DNA from: Mesopusillimonas faecipullorum | GTDB lineage: Bacteria > Pseudomonadota > Gammaproteobacteria > Burkholderiales > Burkholderiaceae_B | Length of the DNA: 64,000 bases | Direction: 5' to 3' | Assembly (NCBI RefSeq): GCF_020539505.1 | Contig: NZ_JACDXW010000001.1 | Location: 62,001-126,000 of the forward strand | Part shown: positions 19,801 through 28,688 of the stretch, in pieces | Position numbering within the stretch: the stretch's first letter is position 1 | How the letters are laid out: each line of letters begins with the position of its first letter | Notes under the pieces: generated by a model | What the model was told of the DNA's origin: nothing | Database searches by the model: none | Seen by the model: the letters and a program-made list of their open reading frames with translations, nothing else | Made by a program: the position numbers and the translations under genes

Positions 19801-20318
19801 AAGCCGGTGAAGAGCCCGACCTGCTGGCGCCTCTTGACGCAGGCTGCGAGGTGAATCTCCATGCGCCTGCCCTGCTGCCCTCCGATTATTGCCCCGACGT
19901 TCATGCCCGATTGGGGTTCTACAAGCGCCTGTCGCATGCCCGTGATGAAGACACGCTGTTCGGTATTCAAGAAGAGCTGATAGACCGCTACGGCCCCCTG
20001 CCCGAGGCTGCCCAAACCTTGTTGCTGTCTCATCGTTTACGCATTCAGGCAGAGGCATTGGGCCTACAAAAGATAGACGCCAGTGAAACCCAGGCTATGC
20101 TTCAGTTCTCGGCCAAGACATCGGTAGACCCGTTACGCATCATTCAGATGGTGCAAACGCATCGCCACATCAAACTTGCCGGCCAGGATCGCCTTAAAGT
20201 AGACCTGACAGCTGTTAAAAACCCAGCTAGCGGCAAAGCACCAGAACAAGCCGGCACGTCATCGAATGTGATGGCCCGGATTGAAGCGGTACGGCAGATC
20301 TTCAAAGCCCTTGCCTAG
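16821..20318 (+). CDS. mfd: Transcription-repair coupling factor Mfd
   Basis: 1165 residues from the ATG at 16821. In order: a UvrB-like N-terminal part with degenerate helicase motifs (residues 1-340), a connecting region, the RNA-polymerase interaction domain (VVHTEHGIGRYHGL), the RecG-like translocase with Walker A GDVGFGKTEVALRAAF, DEEHRFGVRQ as motif II and QLRGRVGRSHHQAYAYLL as motif VI, then the C-terminal TRCF domain. Mfd pushes stalled RNA polymerase off lesions and recruits UvrA. A perfect TATAAT lies at 16806-16811, only 9 bp before the ATG, so the mRNA may have almost no leader. The start at 16791, overlapping ispD, would include that box and is less likely. Confidence 0.95.
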   Translation: MTADTTPTLLPSIQDTLRQVRPGQRYALPLPPGSGDAFWLAQLAAQAQRPVVVLCADPQAAQRLTDEIRLFAPQSQVRQLPDWETLPYDGFSPHQDLVSERLRTLHALLHDGVDVLTVPVTTALYRLAPPSFLAAYTFSFRQGDKLDEQALRQQLTLANYAHVTQVTAAGEFCVRGGLIDLFPMGSPVPYRLDLFDDEIESIRCFDVDTQRSLYPVKEIQLLPGREFPMDEAARNRFRARFREVFEGDPSRALPYKDIGHGIAFAGVEYYLPLFFDQTATLFDYLSPQSLLVTLGDAEAAIQRFSQDTQSRYAFIRNDPQRPTLAPEQLFLDNESFHLGLKEFARIALVADGKLADFAVVPEVAVARRADDPLQQLRAVVNGQQWRVVLCADSAGRRETLLQMLGENNLAPDTSSDLLPSIQDSARFSLVVAPLHAGFGLPGHHCLLITENDLYPNQATGLRRKRRAQEQRSNVDAMVRDLSELRPGDPVVHTEHGIGRYHGLIEMDLGEGTMEFLHLEYANGSTLYVPVSQLHVIARYSGTDPEHAPLHQLGSGQWDKARRKAAKQVRDAAAELLALYALRASRQGLALDVPLNDYQTFAEGFGFEETPDQAAAIEAVIHDMSSGQPMDRLVCGDVGFGKTEVALRAAFLAVANNQQVALLCPTTLLAEQHAQTFVNRFADWPVKVALLSRFRSSKEVTATLQELEKGTVDIIIGTHKLLSKDVKFKQLGLVIIDEEHRFGVRQKEALKTLRAEVDVLTLTATPIPRTLGMSLEGIRDFSVIATAPQKRLAIKTFVRREDDSTLREALLRELKRGGQVYFLHNEVETIHNRRARLEALVPEARIGVAHGQMPERELEDVMKGFYQQRYNVLLCTTIIETGIDVPTANTIIIHRADRLGLAQLHQLRGRVGRSHHQAYAYLLTPGEDAITSNAKKRLEAIQSMEELGAGFYLAMHDLEIRGTGEILGESQSGNIQEVGFSMYTDMLNTAVRALKAGEEPDLLAPLDAGCEVNLHAPALLPSDYCPDVHARLGFYKRLSHARDEDTLFGIQEELIDRYGPLPEAAQTLLLSHRLRIQAEALGLQKIDASETQAMLQFSAKTSVDPLRIIQMVQTHRHIKLAGQDRLKVDLTAVKNPASGKAPEQAGTSSNVMARIEAVRQIFKALA

Positions 20319-20350
20319 CCATTTTTCTTAATGCCTTTACCTTTTGATTC

Positions 20351-21193
20351 ATGAGCATACTTGTCATACAGGCCCCGCACCTTTCCTCCGCCCACACCGA
20401 GCAGCTGGCGGCCTTAGCTTGCGCACAAGGCGTTCAGAAACTCAGCCAGACCGCTGCCCGCTTGCTTGAGTTTGACCCTGCCACCTACGAAGAGGTGGCT
20501 GCGCGCTGCGCTGAGCTGAATATAGACCTGGCGCGGCTGGATCGCATACAGCCGTTTAGCGATTGCCGCATTCTGGCTATGGATATGGATTCGACCTTGA
20601 TCAACATCGAATGCATAGACGAAATTGCCGATATCGCCGGTCGCAAAGAGCAAGTCGCCACCATCACCGAAGCCGCCATGCGTGGCGAAATCAAAGACTT
20701 TTCCGAGAGCCTGACACGTCGCGTCGCTTTATTGAAAGGCGTGCCGGCACAGGCTTTAGAACGTGTTTATGACGAGCGCTTGCATCTGAATGCCGGCGCC
20801 GCCCGGCTGATCGAAAGTGCGCACCAATCGGGACTCAAAACCCTGTTGGTATCGGGTGGATTCACGTTCTTCACGCAGCGCCTGCAAGCACGCCTAGGCC
20901 TGAGCGAAATTCATGCCAACACGCTGGAAATCGAGAACGGCCTGCTGACAGGCCGGGTATTGGGGCCCATCATTGATGCTCAAGCCAAAGCAGACAAACT
21001 GACGGCCTTGGCACAAAACCTGGGTGCAAAAAACGATCAGATCATTGCCATGGGCGATGGGGCCAACGACCTGAAAATGTTGTCTTTGGCCAAATACGGC
21101 GTCGCGTACCGGGCTAAGCCGGTAGTGAGGGCGCAGGCACCGTTCGCGCTGGACAACAGCGGCCTGGACGCCGTGCTGAACTGGTTCGCCTGA
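20351..21193 (+). CDS. serB: Phosphoserine phosphatase
   Basis: 280 residues. The C-terminal HAD domain has the nucleophile motif MDMDSTLINIECIDE, the second motif LLVSGGFTFF, a Lys in the DAQAKADKL segment and the metal motif GDGANDLKML. The N-terminal 70 residues are an ACT-like extension typical of SerB from Proteobacteria. It removes phosphate from phosphoserine, the last step of serine synthesis. It starts 32 bp after mfd and is followed by a bidirectional terminator. Confidence 0.95.
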   Translation: MSILVIQAPHLSSAHTEQLAALACAQGVQKLSQTAARLLEFDPATYEEVAARCAELNIDLARLDRIQPFSDCRILAMDMDSTLINIECIDEIADIAGRKEQVATITEAAMRGEIKDFSESLTRRVALLKGVPAQALERVYDERLHLNAGAARLIESAHQSGLKTLLVSGGFTFFTQRLQARLGLSEIHANTLEIENGLLTGRVLGPIIDAQAKADKLTALAQNLGAKNDQIIAMGDGANDLKMLSLAKYGVAYRAKPVVRAQAPFALDNSGLDAVLNWFA

Positions 21194-21230
21194 ACTTAAG
21201 CGCCGCAAGCTGCCTTTGCTTGTTAAAAAA

Positions 21231-21263
21231 CCCAGCGCGGGTGCTCGCCCGCCTGGGCTTTTT
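21231..21263 (+). terminator. Rho-independent terminator after serB, usable in both directions
   Basis: The arms CCCAG-C-GCGGG and CCCGC-CTGGG (21231-21257) form a 10-bp stem with one bulged C, followed by a T-rich run (TTTTTC). A run of six A precedes the stem, so on the minus strand it can also end transcription of the copper-chaperone gene. Confidence 0.85.
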
Positions 21264-21265
21264 CT

Positions 21266-21463
21266 TTACTTACGTACCGGGGTGTAGCCGGCTTCGCGGA
21301 TGGCGCTTTCAACCGCGTCAGCGTCAGGCGCCCCTTCTACCCGCACCACGTGCGTGGCCAAGTCTACCTGCACCTGCGCGCTTGCGGCGACCGCTTCTAC
21401 CGCTTTGGTGACCGTCGCCACGCAGTGGCCGCAGGTAACGTCCTTTACTTCAAACTCGATCAT
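21266..21463 (-). CDS. HMA-domain copper chaperone (CopZ/Atx1-like)
   Basis: 65 residues from the ATG at 21463. One heavy-metal-associated fold: MIEFEVKDVTCGHCVATVTKAV carries the metal loop Thr-Cys-Gly-His-Cys, a variant of the usual MxCxxC, and the C-terminal REAGYTPV is the conserved turn. Such proteins carry Cu(I) to P-type ATPases. No copper ATPase gene is in the window, so the partner is not known. The longer frame to 21502 has no support. It is a single gene between two terminators. Confidence 0.88.
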   Translation of the reverse strand: MIEFEVKDVTCGHCVATVTKAVEAVAASAQVQVDLATHVVRVEGAPDADAVESAIREAGYTPVRK

Positions 21464-21511
21464 GAGCTTTCCCTTCTGCATTACAAGAAACAGGGCTGAC
21501 ATGCTTGATGC

Positions 21512-21535
21512 AAAAAACCCCGCCTTGCCGCGGGG
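21512..21535 (-). terminator. Rho-independent terminator after gltA (minus strand)
   Basis: CCCCGC (21518-21523) pairs with GCGGGG (21530-21535) over a 6-nt loop. On the minus strand the hairpin is followed by six T residues (A run at 21512-21517). It lies 30 bp after the gltA stop codon and ends the sdh-gltA transcript. Confidence 0.88.
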
Positions 21536-21564
21536 TCTACATGCACATCAGCTACGCGATAAGC

Positions 21565-22860
21565 TTACTTGATGTCGCGAACGGGTGCGCCGCTGTACAA
21601 CTGACGCGGACGACCGATCTTGTACTCGGGGTCGGACAACATTTCGTCCCACTGGGCAATCCAGCCTACCGTACGAGCCAGCGCGAAGATAGCCGTGAAC
21701 ATGGAGGTAGGAATACCAATGGCACGCTGCACGATGCCGGAATAGAAGTCGACATTCGGGTACAACTTGCGTTCGACAAAGTACGGGTCTTCCAGCGCAA
21801 TGCGCTCGAGTTCCATGGCCAGCTTGAACAGCGGGTCGTTTTCCAGGCCCAGTGCGGTCAACACTTCTTTGCAGGTTTCCTGCATCAGTTTGGCGCGTGG
21901 GTCGTAGTTTTTGTAAACGCGATGGCCAAAGCCCATCAGGCGTACGCCCGAGTTCTTGTCCTTGACCTTCTCCATGAACTCGCCAACTTTCTCGACACCG
22001 CCGTTGGCTTGCAGGTCTTCGAGCATCTGCAGGCAAGCTTCGTTGGCGCCACCATGAGCCGGGCCCCACAGGCAAGCCACGCCGGCAGCGATGGCTGCGA
22101 AGGGGTTGGTGCCCGAAGAACCGCACAAACGCACGGTAGAAGTAGAAGCGTTCTGCTCGTGATCGGCATGCAGAATGAAGATACGATCAAGCGCGCGCTC
22201 GACGACGTCGTTGACCTTGTAGTCTTCGCAAGGATTGCCGAACATCATGCGCAGGAAGTTACCCGTGTAGCTGAGGTCGTTCTGCGGATAGATGAATGGC
22301 TGGCCCATCGAGTACTTGTACGCCATGGCAACCAAAGTGGGCATCTTGGCGATCAGACGAATAGCCGAGATCTCGCGATGACGAGCATTGGTGATGTCGG
22401 TGGAGTCGTGATAGAACGCCGACAGTGCGCCAACCAAGCCGGTCAGCACAGCCATAGGGTGTGCATCGCGACGGAAACCACGCAAGAACGTATGCATCTG
22501 TTCGTGCACCATGGTGTGGTTGGTAACCAGACCATCGAAGTCCTTCTTTTGGGTAGCGTCGGGCAGTTCGCCATTCAGGATGAGGTAGGACACATCCATG
22601 AAGTCGCATTTCTGCGCCAGCTGCTCGATGGGGTAGCCGCGATAGAGCAACTGGCCTTTGTCGCCATCAATGTAAGTGATACCGGATTCGCAAGACGCCG
22701 TGGCCAAGAAGCCGGGGTCATAGGTAAACATGCCAGTCTGGCCATACAGCTTACGAATGTCGATGACATCAGGACCTATCGTACCCTGATAGACAGGAAA
22801 TTCGATGGCCGCGCTGCCGTCGGAGAACGACAGGGTGGCTTTCTTATCTGACAGTTGCAT
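21565..22860 (-). CDS. gltA: Citrate synthase (type II, hexameric)
   Basis: 431 residues. Catalytic residues lie in [28 protein letters not shown] and [14 protein letters not shown]. The N-terminal domain, starting near residue 6 ([10 protein letters not shown]), is that of the Gram-negative NADH-regulated enzyme. It condenses oxaloacetate and acetyl-CoA at the entrance of the TCA cycle. It is last in the minus-strand run sdhC-sdhD-sdhA-sdhB-sdhE-gltA, 19 bp after sdhE, so it is likely co-transcribed with succinate dehydrogenase. Confidence 0.97.
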   Translation of the reverse strand: MQLSDKKATLSFSDGSAAIEFPVYQGTIGPDVIDIRKLYGQTGMFTYDPGFLATASCESGITYIDGDKGQLLYRGYPIEQLAQKCDFMDVSYLILNGELPDATQKKDFDGLVTNHTMVHEQMHTFLRGFRRDAHPMAVLTGLVGALSAFYHDSTDITNARHREISAIRLIAKMPTLVAMAYKYSMGQPFIYPQNDLSYTGNFLRMMFGNPCEDYKVNDVVERALDRIFILHADHEQNASTSTVRLCGSSGTNPFAAIAAGVACLWGPAHGGANEACLQMLEDLQANGGVEKVGEFMEKVKDKNSGVRLMGFGHRVYKNYDPRAKLMQETCKEVLTALGLENDPLFKLAMELERIALEDPYFVERKLYPNVDFYSGIVQRAIGIPTSMFTAIFALARTVGWIAQWDEMLSDPEYKIGRPRQLYSGAPVRDIK

Positions 22861-22879
22861 CTCTCTCTTCCTTAAAAAT

Positions 22880-23140
22880 TTACGGCTGCCGCATTAGCAG
22901 AACCAAGCGACGCAGCTCGGGAGTGTCGTACTCGCCGAATAGCTCGCGCTTTGCCAACAATACGTCTAACAAATCGTTGTCACCCATCTCGAACAAAAGA
23001 GTCAGGGCGGCAACGTCCTTGTCGGTCAACTGATTCTCGTGCTTATCCAGGAATTCCGTGATGATAAGATCGTTTTCCAGTAGACCGCGGCGAGCTCGCC
23101 ATCTAAGGCGGGCGCGCTCAAGTTCCGACAAATTGCCCAT
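22880..23140 (-). CDS. sdhE: Succinate dehydrogenase flavinylation factor SdhE
   Basis: 86 residues of the SdhE/SDHAF2 family. The conserved [11 protein letters not shown] segment holds the RGxxE motif needed for covalent FAD attachment to SdhA, and the helical bundle continues with [17 protein letters not shown]. The gene sits between sdhB (18 bp) and gltA (19 bp), so assembly factor and enzyme are made together. Complete and of usual length. Confidence 0.94.
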   Translation of the reverse strand: MGNLSELERARLRWRARRGLLENDLIITEFLDKHENQLTDKDVAALTLLFEMGDNDLLDVLLAKRELFGEYDTPELRRLVLLMRQP

Positions 23141-23158
23141 GGCGTGTCTATACCCTGA

Positions 23159-23875
23159 TTAAATGGTACGACGCACCAGCATTTCTTTGATCTTGCCGAT
23201 AGCCTTCGCAGGGTTCAAACCCTTGGGACAGACATCGGTGCAGTTCATGATGGTATGGCAACGGAACAAACGGTAGGGGTCTTCCAGATTGTCCAGACGC
23301 TCCGCCGTGGCTTCGTCACGCGAATCCACGATGAAGCGGTAGGCCTGCAACAGGCCGGCCGGCCCGACGTACTTGTCGGGGTTCCACCAGAATGAGGGGC
23401 AAGACGTCGAACAGCATGCGCACAAAATGCACTCGTACACACCGTCGATTTCTTCGCGGGCCTCGGGCGACTGCAGGCGCTCGCGCTCGGGCGGCGGCTG
23501 GTCGTTGATCAAGAAGGGCTTGATGGAGTGATACTGATTGAAGAAGTGCGTCATGTCGACGATCAGGTCGCGCACGACTGGCAAGCCGGGCAAGGGGCGC
23601 AGCACGATAGGCTCTTTTAGCTCGCGCAGATTGGTGGTGCACGCCAAACCGTTCCTGCCGTTGATGTTCATGGCGTCAGAGCCGCAAACCCCTTCACGGC
23701 ACGAGCGGCGAATGGCCAGACTGTCGTCCACATCATTCTTGATGCGCACCAGTGCATCAAGCAGCATTTTGTCGCCGGGCTGCAGCTCGACGTCAAGTTT
23801 TTGCATGTAGGGGCGCTCGTCCTTGTCAGGATCGTAGCGGTAGATTTCAAACTTAACGATACGTTTTTCGCTCAT
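23159..23875 (-). CDS. sdhB: Succinate dehydrogenase iron-sulfur subunit
   Basis: 238 residues. The N-terminal ferredoxin domain has the 2Fe-2S Cys set ([14 protein letters not shown] and CTTNLREL), and the C-terminal domain has the 4Fe-4S and 3Fe-4S motifs [16 protein letters not shown] and [17 protein letters not shown]. It passes electrons from the FAD of SdhA to quinone at SdhCD in the inner membrane. It lies 15 bp downstream of sdhA. Confidence 0.97.
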   Translation of the reverse strand: MSEKRIVKFEIYRYDPDKDERPYMQKLDVELQPGDKMLLDALVRIKNDVDDSLAIRRSCREGVCGSDAMNINGRNGLACTTNLRELKEPIVLRPLPGLPVVRDLIVDMTHFFNQYHSIKPFLINDQPPPERERLQSPEAREEIDGVYECILCACCSTSCPSFWWNPDKYVGPAGLLQAYRFIVDSRDEATAERLDNLEDPYRLFRCHTIMNCTDVCPKGLNPAKAIGKIKEMLVRRTI

Positions 23876-23890
23876 GTCGATTCCAGCAAC

Positions 23891-25669
23891 TTAGAAGGTA
23901 CGCGCCTTGGGCGGGAAGCTTTCAACGGAAAGCGGCTGCATTTGCACCGGTTTGTAGTCAAGACGGCTGCCTTCGGAATACCACAGCGTGTGACGCAGCC
24001 AATTGACGTCGTCGCGCTCGGGGTGATCGTCCAGCGCATGCGCGCCACGGCTTTCGGTACGGGCCGCCGCCGAGCGCGTAGTGGCGCGGGCGACTTCTAT
24101 CATGTTGGTCACTTCCAGGGCTTCGATACGAGCGGTATTGAAGACCTTGGATTTGTCCTTGAAGGAAATATTGGCAGCCCGCTGGGCGATGTCCTCAATG
24201 GCGGTGACGCCTTTTTCGAGCAAATCGATAGTACGGAAAACGCCGCAGTGATGCTGCATGGCTTCGCGAATGGCGTTGCCGACGTCTTGGGTTTTTTCGC
24301 CGCCGGTGCGCTTTTCGAGGGTGTCGACGCGGTCCAGCGAATAATCGATGCTGGACTCAGGCACGGGTTGATGCGAGTGCTGACGCTCGGGGTGGCTGTC
24401 CACGATGTGGTTGCCGGCTGCACGACCAAACACGATAAGGTCGAGCAAGGAGTTGGTACCCAGACGGTTGGCACCGTGCACCGAAACAGCCGCGCATTCG
24501 CCGATAGCGTACAAGCCATTGACGACTTGGTTTTCGCCGTCTTTGGGGGCCATCACCTGACCATTGTAATTGGTAGGAATACCGCCCATCTGATAGTGGA
24601 TGGTGGGCACCACAGGGATAGGCTCTTTGATCGGGTCCACGTTGCCGAACTTGATGGCGATTTCGCGGATGGAAGGCAGGCGCTTGTTGATGACGTCGGC
24701 GCCAAGGTGGTCGAGCTTGAGCAACACATAATTGCCATTGGGGCCGCAACCACGCCCTTCCTTGATTTCCTGGTCCATCGAGCGCGATACGAAATCGCGT
24801 GGCGCCAAGTCTTTGAGCGTGGGTGCATAGCGCTCCATGAAACGCTCGCCATCTTTGTTCAGCAAGATGCCGCCTTCGCCGCGCACGCCTTCGGTGATCA
24901 GCACGCCGGCACCGGCCACACCCGTGGGGTGGAACTGCCAGAACTCCATGTCTTGCAAAGGAATGCCTGCGCGGGCAGCCATACCCAAGCCGTCACCCGT
25001 GTTGATGAAAGCGTTGGTGGAAGCTGCCCAGATACGGCCGGCACCGCCGGTGGCGAGCACCGTGGTCTTGGCTTCAAGAACGTAGATTTCGCCGGTTTCC
25101 ATTTCGAGGGCGGTAACGCCCAGGACGTCTCCGGCTTCGTTACGCAGCAGATCGAGTGCCATCCACTCGACAAAGAACTGCGTACGCGCCGCCACGTTGC
25201 GCTGATACAGCGTGTGCAACATGGCGTGGCCGGTACGGTCGGCGGCCGCACAGGCACGCTGCACGGGTTTTTCGCCGAAGTTGGCCGTATGGCCGCCAAA
25301 CGGACGCTGATAAATGGTGCCATCAGGGTTGCGGTCGAAGGGCATGCCAAAGTGCTCAAGCTCGTACACGGCACTTGGCGCCTCGCGGCACATGAATTCA
25401 ATGGCGTCTTGATCGCCCAGCCAGTCCGAACCTTTGACGGTGTCGTACATGTGCCAGTACCAATCGTCTTCGCTCATGTTGCCCAACGAGGCACTGACGC
25501 CGCCTTGCGCCGCGACGGTGTGCGAACGCGTGGGGAAGACCTTGGAGAGCACCGCGACAGACAGGCCAGCATTAGCCAGTTGAAGGGAGCAACGCATGCC
25601 GGCCCCGCCGGCACCTACGACCACCACATCGAAGCGGCGGCGAGGGAGGGATTTCTTGACAGCGGCCAC
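23891..25669 (-). CDS. sdhA: Succinate dehydrogenase flavoprotein subunit
   Basis: 592 residues. FAD-binding Rossmann motif VVVGAGGAGMRCSLQLA, the flavinylation His in RSHTVAAQGGVSASLG, the substrate region HFGMPFDRNPDGTIYQRPF and the late motif YAIGECAAVSVHGANRLG are all present. It oxidises succinate to fumarate. It sits 3 bp after sdhD; sdhB and the flavinylation factor gene sdhE follow. A long open frame on the opposite strand here is a codon-bias shadow. Confidence 0.97.
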   Translation of the reverse strand: MAAVKKSLPRRRFDVVVVGAGGAGMRCSLQLANAGLSVAVLSKVFPTRSHTVAAQGGVSASLGNMSEDDWYWHMYDTVKGSDWLGDQDAIEFMCREAPSAVYELEHFGMPFDRNPDGTIYQRPFGGHTANFGEKPVQRACAAADRTGHAMLHTLYQRNVAARTQFFVEWMALDLLRNEAGDVLGVTALEMETGEIYVLEAKTTVLATGGAGRIWAASTNAFINTGDGLGMAARAGIPLQDMEFWQFHPTGVAGAGVLITEGVRGEGGILLNKDGERFMERYAPTLKDLAPRDFVSRSMDQEIKEGRGCGPNGNYVLLKLDHLGADVINKRLPSIREIAIKFGNVDPIKEPIPVVPTIHYQMGGIPTNYNGQVMAPKDGENQVVNGLYAIGECAAVSVHGANRLGTNSLLDLIVFGRAAGNHIVDSHPERQHSHQPVPESSIDYSLDRVDTLEKRTGGEKTQDVGNAIREAMQHHCGVFRTIDLLEKGVTAIEDIAQRAANISFKDKSKVFNTARIEALEVTNMIEVARATTRSAAARTESRGAHALDDHPERDDVNWLRHTLWYSEGSRLDYKPVQMQPLSVESFPPKARTF

Positions 25670-25672
25670 GGC

Positions 25673-26056
25673 TTACAGACTCCAGAGAACTTTAGCAAAA
25701 TAGATGATGGACCCGGCCAGCCACAGAATGGTCAGCACTTGCAGCAGCAGGCGCAGGCCGGCTGAGGTCACGTAATCCATCCAGATGTCACGCACACCGA
25801 TCCAGGCATGCCAAGCCAGCGAGAAAAACGCCAGCGTGGCCAGCAATTGGCCTACGGGCAGCACGCCGACATGGAAAGTGAACAATTGGCGCCAGGTTTC
25901 GAAATTCAGTTCGGAACTGAACAATACGCCGAAGAACAAGACCAGCGTGTAGATCGCCATGATGACGGCGGTGCAGCGCTGGACGATGAAGTCTAGGGTA
26001 CCGTAATGAGACCCGACTACCAGTCGTTTATGACCGACTCGTTGCTGACTTGCCAT
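25673..26056 (-). CDS. sdhD: Succinate dehydrogenase membrane anchor subunit SdhD
   Basis: 127 residues from the ATG at 26056, which overlaps the sdhC stop (TAATG). Three transmembrane helices, with the characteristic FFSLAWHAWIGVRDIWMDY segment between the second and third: the Asp-Tyr pair belongs to the quinone site and the nearby His is a candidate haem ligand. It anchors SdhAB and reduces ubiquinone together with SdhC. An in-frame ATG two codons earlier is possible but would lie deeper in sdhC. Confidence 0.93.
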   Translation of the reverse strand: MASQQRVGHKRLVVGSHYGTLDFIVQRCTAVIMAIYTLVLFFGVLFSSELNFETWRQLFTFHVGVLPVGQLLATLAFFSLAWHAWIGVRDIWMDYVTSAGLRLLLQVLTILWLAGSIIYFAKVLWSL

Positions 26057-26472
26057 TACCACGCTCCAAACAGTTTGAGACCAAACACCACGGTCAGGGC
26101 CAGGCTGACGCCAAACACCACACCCGCGCTTTTCTGTGCATTGACTTTATCCATACCGATGTGCAAATCAAGCACCAGATAGCGTATGCCCGCACAGAAG
26201 TGATGCAGGTAGCCCCAAATGAGCGCCAGCAAAATCAGCTTACAGACGGGGTTGGCGACCCACGCGCTGATAGCGGCATAGCTTTCGGGCGAAGTGACGC
26301 TGGCTGCAAACAGCGGCACGAGAATCAGCGGCAGGCACAAAAACAATAAGGCACCGCTGGCACGATGCAAAATGGACGCCTTAGCCGCCAAAGGAAGCTT
26401 GTAGTTGAACAATATCTGCGTGGGGCCGATATTGCGAAACTGCGGGCGCGGCTTAGATGAGGAATCGGACAT
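26056..26472 (-). CDS. sdhC: Succinate dehydrogenase cytochrome b556 subunit
   Basis: 138 residues, three transmembrane helices. The start RPQFRNIGPTQIL and the first-helix signature SILHRASGALLF are typical, and WGYLHHFCAGIRYLVLDL contains the haem-binding His. It heads the sdh run, 96 bp downstream of the GntR-family gene on the same strand. The 96-bp gap holds no copy of the 12-bp palindrome found near mdh. Confidence 0.94.
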   Translation of the reverse strand: MSDSSSKPRPQFRNIGPTQILFNYKLPLAAKASILHRASGALLFLCLPLILVPLFAASVTSPESYAAISAWVANPVCKLILLALIWGYLHHFCAGIRYLVLDLHIGMDKVNAQKSAGVVFGVSLALTVVFGLKLFGAW

Positions 26473-26568
26473 AACAGCCTCGAGGATGATGAAAATATTC
26501 GTTTACAAAGGGCAGCCGTATTTTCGCTTATTTGGTCCAGCCCTATCAAATGGCCTTAATAAAACCTG

Positions 26569-27342
26569 TTAATTCAAACTGTTGCGATAGTGAAAGTGCT
26601 GAGTCAGATACCAACCTCGTCGCACTTCGACCGGCCTGTCACCGTATGTGTAGGCTACGCGTTCGACCTGTAGCAGCGGCGTACCCGTTTGTACGCTTAA
26701 ATGCTGCGCCTGTTCGGTCGGCGCTGCCAAGGCGCGCAGTTTTTCTTCCGCACGCACCATGCTGACGCCGAACTCCGACTCGAACAGCCCGTAAAGAGGA
26801 ATTTTATGCTCGGCCAACAGCTCAGTGCTGAGGCCCTTGAACAATGCCCCTGGCAACCAGATGTCTTCAAAAATGGTGGGAACGTCGTTGAACGACAAGA
26901 CCCGACGCAGATTAAACACCTGATCGGATGTGCGCAAATCGAGCTGCTTGGCAACGTCGGCAGGCGGCTTGATACGACTGCATTCGAGCACTCGGCTGGA
27001 AGTGGCCTGCTGACGACCGTCGTCGGGAGCCAAACGCAAGAAGCGAAACCGCACCTTGGCTTCGTAGTGGGTTGCCACAAAAGTGCCCTTACCCTGGCGG
27101 CGAAGCAGCAAGTTGTCGGCGGCTAACTCGTCGATAGCTTTGCGCACCGTACCTTGGCTGACCTGAAAGCGTGCTGCCAGCTCAAGTTCGCTGGGGATGG
27201 GTTCGCCCGGCTTCCATTCGCCGCGATCCAGGCTTTGCAAGAGCATGGCCTTGATCTGCTGATACAACGGGCTATAGGCCGCGCTATGTGCTGCGCGGCC
27301 GGTGTCCAGTGCGTAGGGTTCGGCTATGGGTTGATCGGACAT
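26569..27342 (-). CDS. GntR-family (HutC/UTRA) regulator next to the TCA-cycle genes
   Basis: 257 residues. The N-terminal winged helix (YSPLYQQIKAMLLQSL, PSELELAARFQVSQGTVRKA, RRQGKGTFVA) is GntR, and the C-terminal 150 residues are the ligand-binding UTRA domain ending in VERVAYTYGDRPVEVRRGWY. It lies between sdhC and divergent mdh, the same context as in many Burkholderiales. The nested palindrome at 27467-27492 upstream and its copy before acnB are its likely binding sites, so I infer control of TCA-cycle genes and of itself. The effector is unknown; a TCA intermediate is a reasonable guess. Confidence 0.88.
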   Translation of the reverse strand: MSDQPIAEPYALDTGRAAHSAAYSPLYQQIKAMLLQSLDRGEWKPGEPIPSELELAARFQVSQGTVRKAIDELAADNLLLRRQGKGTFVATHYEAKVRFRFLRLAPDDGRQQATSSRVLECSRIKPPADVAKQLDLRTSDQVFNLRRVLSFNDVPTIFEDIWLPGALFKGLSTELLAEHKIPLYGLFESEFGVSMVRAEEKLRALAAPTEQAQHLSVQTGTPLLQVERVAYTYGDRPVEVRRGWYLTQHFHYRNSLN

Positions 27343-27466
27343 GTGGGATGAAAACGACTAGGGCGGCCCCGTGTCCGGGTTCGTCCAACAAACGGGTTAT
27401 TGCAATATGCGACCCGACAGTAAAACGCTCGACATTTTCGCACGCTTCCCCGAATCTGTCTAACAC

Positions 27467-27492
27467 TCTTATGTCTTATATAAGATATAAGA
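27467..27492. promoter_or_regulatory. Nested palindrome, likely GntR operator between gntR and mdh
   Basis: A perfect 12-bp palindrome TCTTATATAAGA (27474-27485) is flanked by further half-sites TCTTAT (27467-27472) and ATAAGA (27487-27492), making a nearly symmetric 26-bp site. The first 19 bases recur exactly at 32799-32817 before acnB. A possible mdh -35 (TTGACG) begins at 27496 with a weak -10 (TAAGCT) at 27519. Position and repetition support an operator; binding by the adjacent GntR protein is inferred. Confidence 0.7.
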
Positions 27493-27637
27493 TAATTGAC
27501 GCGATTTTCCGTTTCCTCTAAGCTTTTATAGATCTAAACTGTCGGCGTCATCCGTTTTAGGATGTTGGTCGGGCTTAGGCTCGCCCGCCGTTACAGCACC
27601 CCTATATTCTGTCACTTCCAATTTTCGGAGATCATCC

Positions 27638-28627
27638 ATGTCCAAACCCGCCGTGCGCGTCGCCGTTACTGGCGCCGCTGGCCAGATTGGCTACGCCCTG
27701 CTGTTCCGCATTGCTTCCGGTGAAATGCTGGGTAAGGATCAGCCTGTCATCCTGCAGTTGCTGGAAATCCCCGACGAGAAAGCCCAGAACGCGCTCAAAG
27801 GCGTGATCATGGAACTCGAAGACTGCGCTTTCCCCTTGCTGGCCGGCATTGAAGCCCATTCCGATCCCATGCAGGCTTTCAAAGACACCGACTATGCCCT
27901 GCTGGTCGGCGCCCGCCCCCGTGGCCCCGGCATGGAGCGCGCCGACCTGCTGGCCGCCAACGCCCAGATTTTCACCGCTCAAGGCAAGGCGCTGAACGCG
28001 GTTGCTTCGCGCAACGTCAAAGTCCTGGTCGTAGGCAACCCTGCCAACACCAACGCTTACATCGCCATGAAGTCCGCCCCCGATCTGCCGGCCAAAAACT
28101 TCACCGCCATGCTGCGTCTGGACCACAACCGCGCCGCTTCCCAGCTTGCCGCCAAGGCAGGCTTCAAAGTGGGCGACATCCGCAAGCTGACCGTCTGGGG
28201 CAACCACTCGCCCACCATGTATGCCGACTACCGCTTCGCTACGGTTAACGGCAAATCGGTTCAAGAAACCATCAACGATCAGGCCTGGAACAAAGACGTG
28301 TTCCTGCCCACAGTGGGTAAACGTGGCGCCGCCATCATTGCGGCTCGCGGCCTGTCGTCGGCTGCCTCGGCTGCCAACGCCGCCATCGACCACATGCGCG
28401 ACTGGGCCCTGGGCTCCAAGGGCGAATGGGTCACCATGGGTGTTCCTTCCAATGGTGAATACGGCGTCCCCAAAGACATCGTATTCGGCTTCCCGGTGAC
28501 CACCGAAAACGGCGAATACAAGATCGTCGAAGGTCTGGAAATCGATGCTTTCTCGCAAGAATGCATCAACAAGACCCTGGCCGAGCTGGAAGGTGAACGC
28601 GACGGCGTGAAAGACCTGCTTAAGTAA
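27638..28627 (+). CDS. mdh: Malate dehydrogenase
   Basis: 329 residues, the longer cytosolic-type bacterial enzyme. NAD-binding start [19 protein letters not shown], substrate-loop region [17 protein letters not shown], the Asn motif [11 protein letters not shown], the catalytic LRLDHNRA and [13 protein letters not shown] with the active-site His. It oxidises malate to oxaloacetate, feeding citrate synthase. It is divergent from the GntR gene; the 295-bp gap contains the nested palindrome and a good ribosome-binding site (CGGAGA) before the ATG. Confidence 0.97.
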   Translation: MSKPAVRVAVTGAAGQIGYALLFRIASGEMLGKDQPVILQLLEIPDEKAQNALKGVIMELEDCAFPLLAGIEAHSDPMQAFKDTDYALLVGARPRGPGMERADLLAANAQIFTAQGKALNAVASRNVKVLVVGNPANTNAYIAMKSAPDLPAKNFTAMLRLDHNRAASQLAAKAGFKVGDIRKLTVWGNHSPTMYADYRFATVNGKSVQETINDQAWNKDVFLPTVGKRGAAIIAARGLSSAASAANAAIDHMRDWALGSKGEWVTMGVPSNGEYGVPKDIVFGFPVTTENGEYKIVEGLEIDAFSQECINKTLAELEGERDGVKDLLK

Positions 28628-28640
28628 GCCATGCTTTACC

Positions 28641-28674
28641 CCGGCGCGGGGCTCGGTCGCGAGCCTGGCGCCGG
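28641..28674 (+). repeat. Compound hairpin between mdh and the small acetyltransferase gene
   Basis: CCGGCGC (28641-28647) pairs with GCGCCGG (28668-28674), and inside it GGCTCG (28650-28655) pairs with CGAGCC (28660-28665). No T run follows; instead a ribosome-binding site (AGGAG) and the next ATG follow within 15 bp. It may slow or partly end transcription, or stabilise the mdh mRNA end. Confidence 0.55.
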
Positions 28675-28688
28675 CAACAGGAGTGCCC

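Noticed and set aside
21505-22851. A 448-codon open frame on the plus strand opposite gltA
   Set aside because: Antisense shadow of citrate synthase; no domain, and it runs through the gltA terminator.
23801-25765. A 654-codon open frame on the plus strand opposite sdhA
   Set aside because: It mirrors the high-GC codon pattern of sdhA, has no recognisable domain, and sdhA on the other strand is certain.
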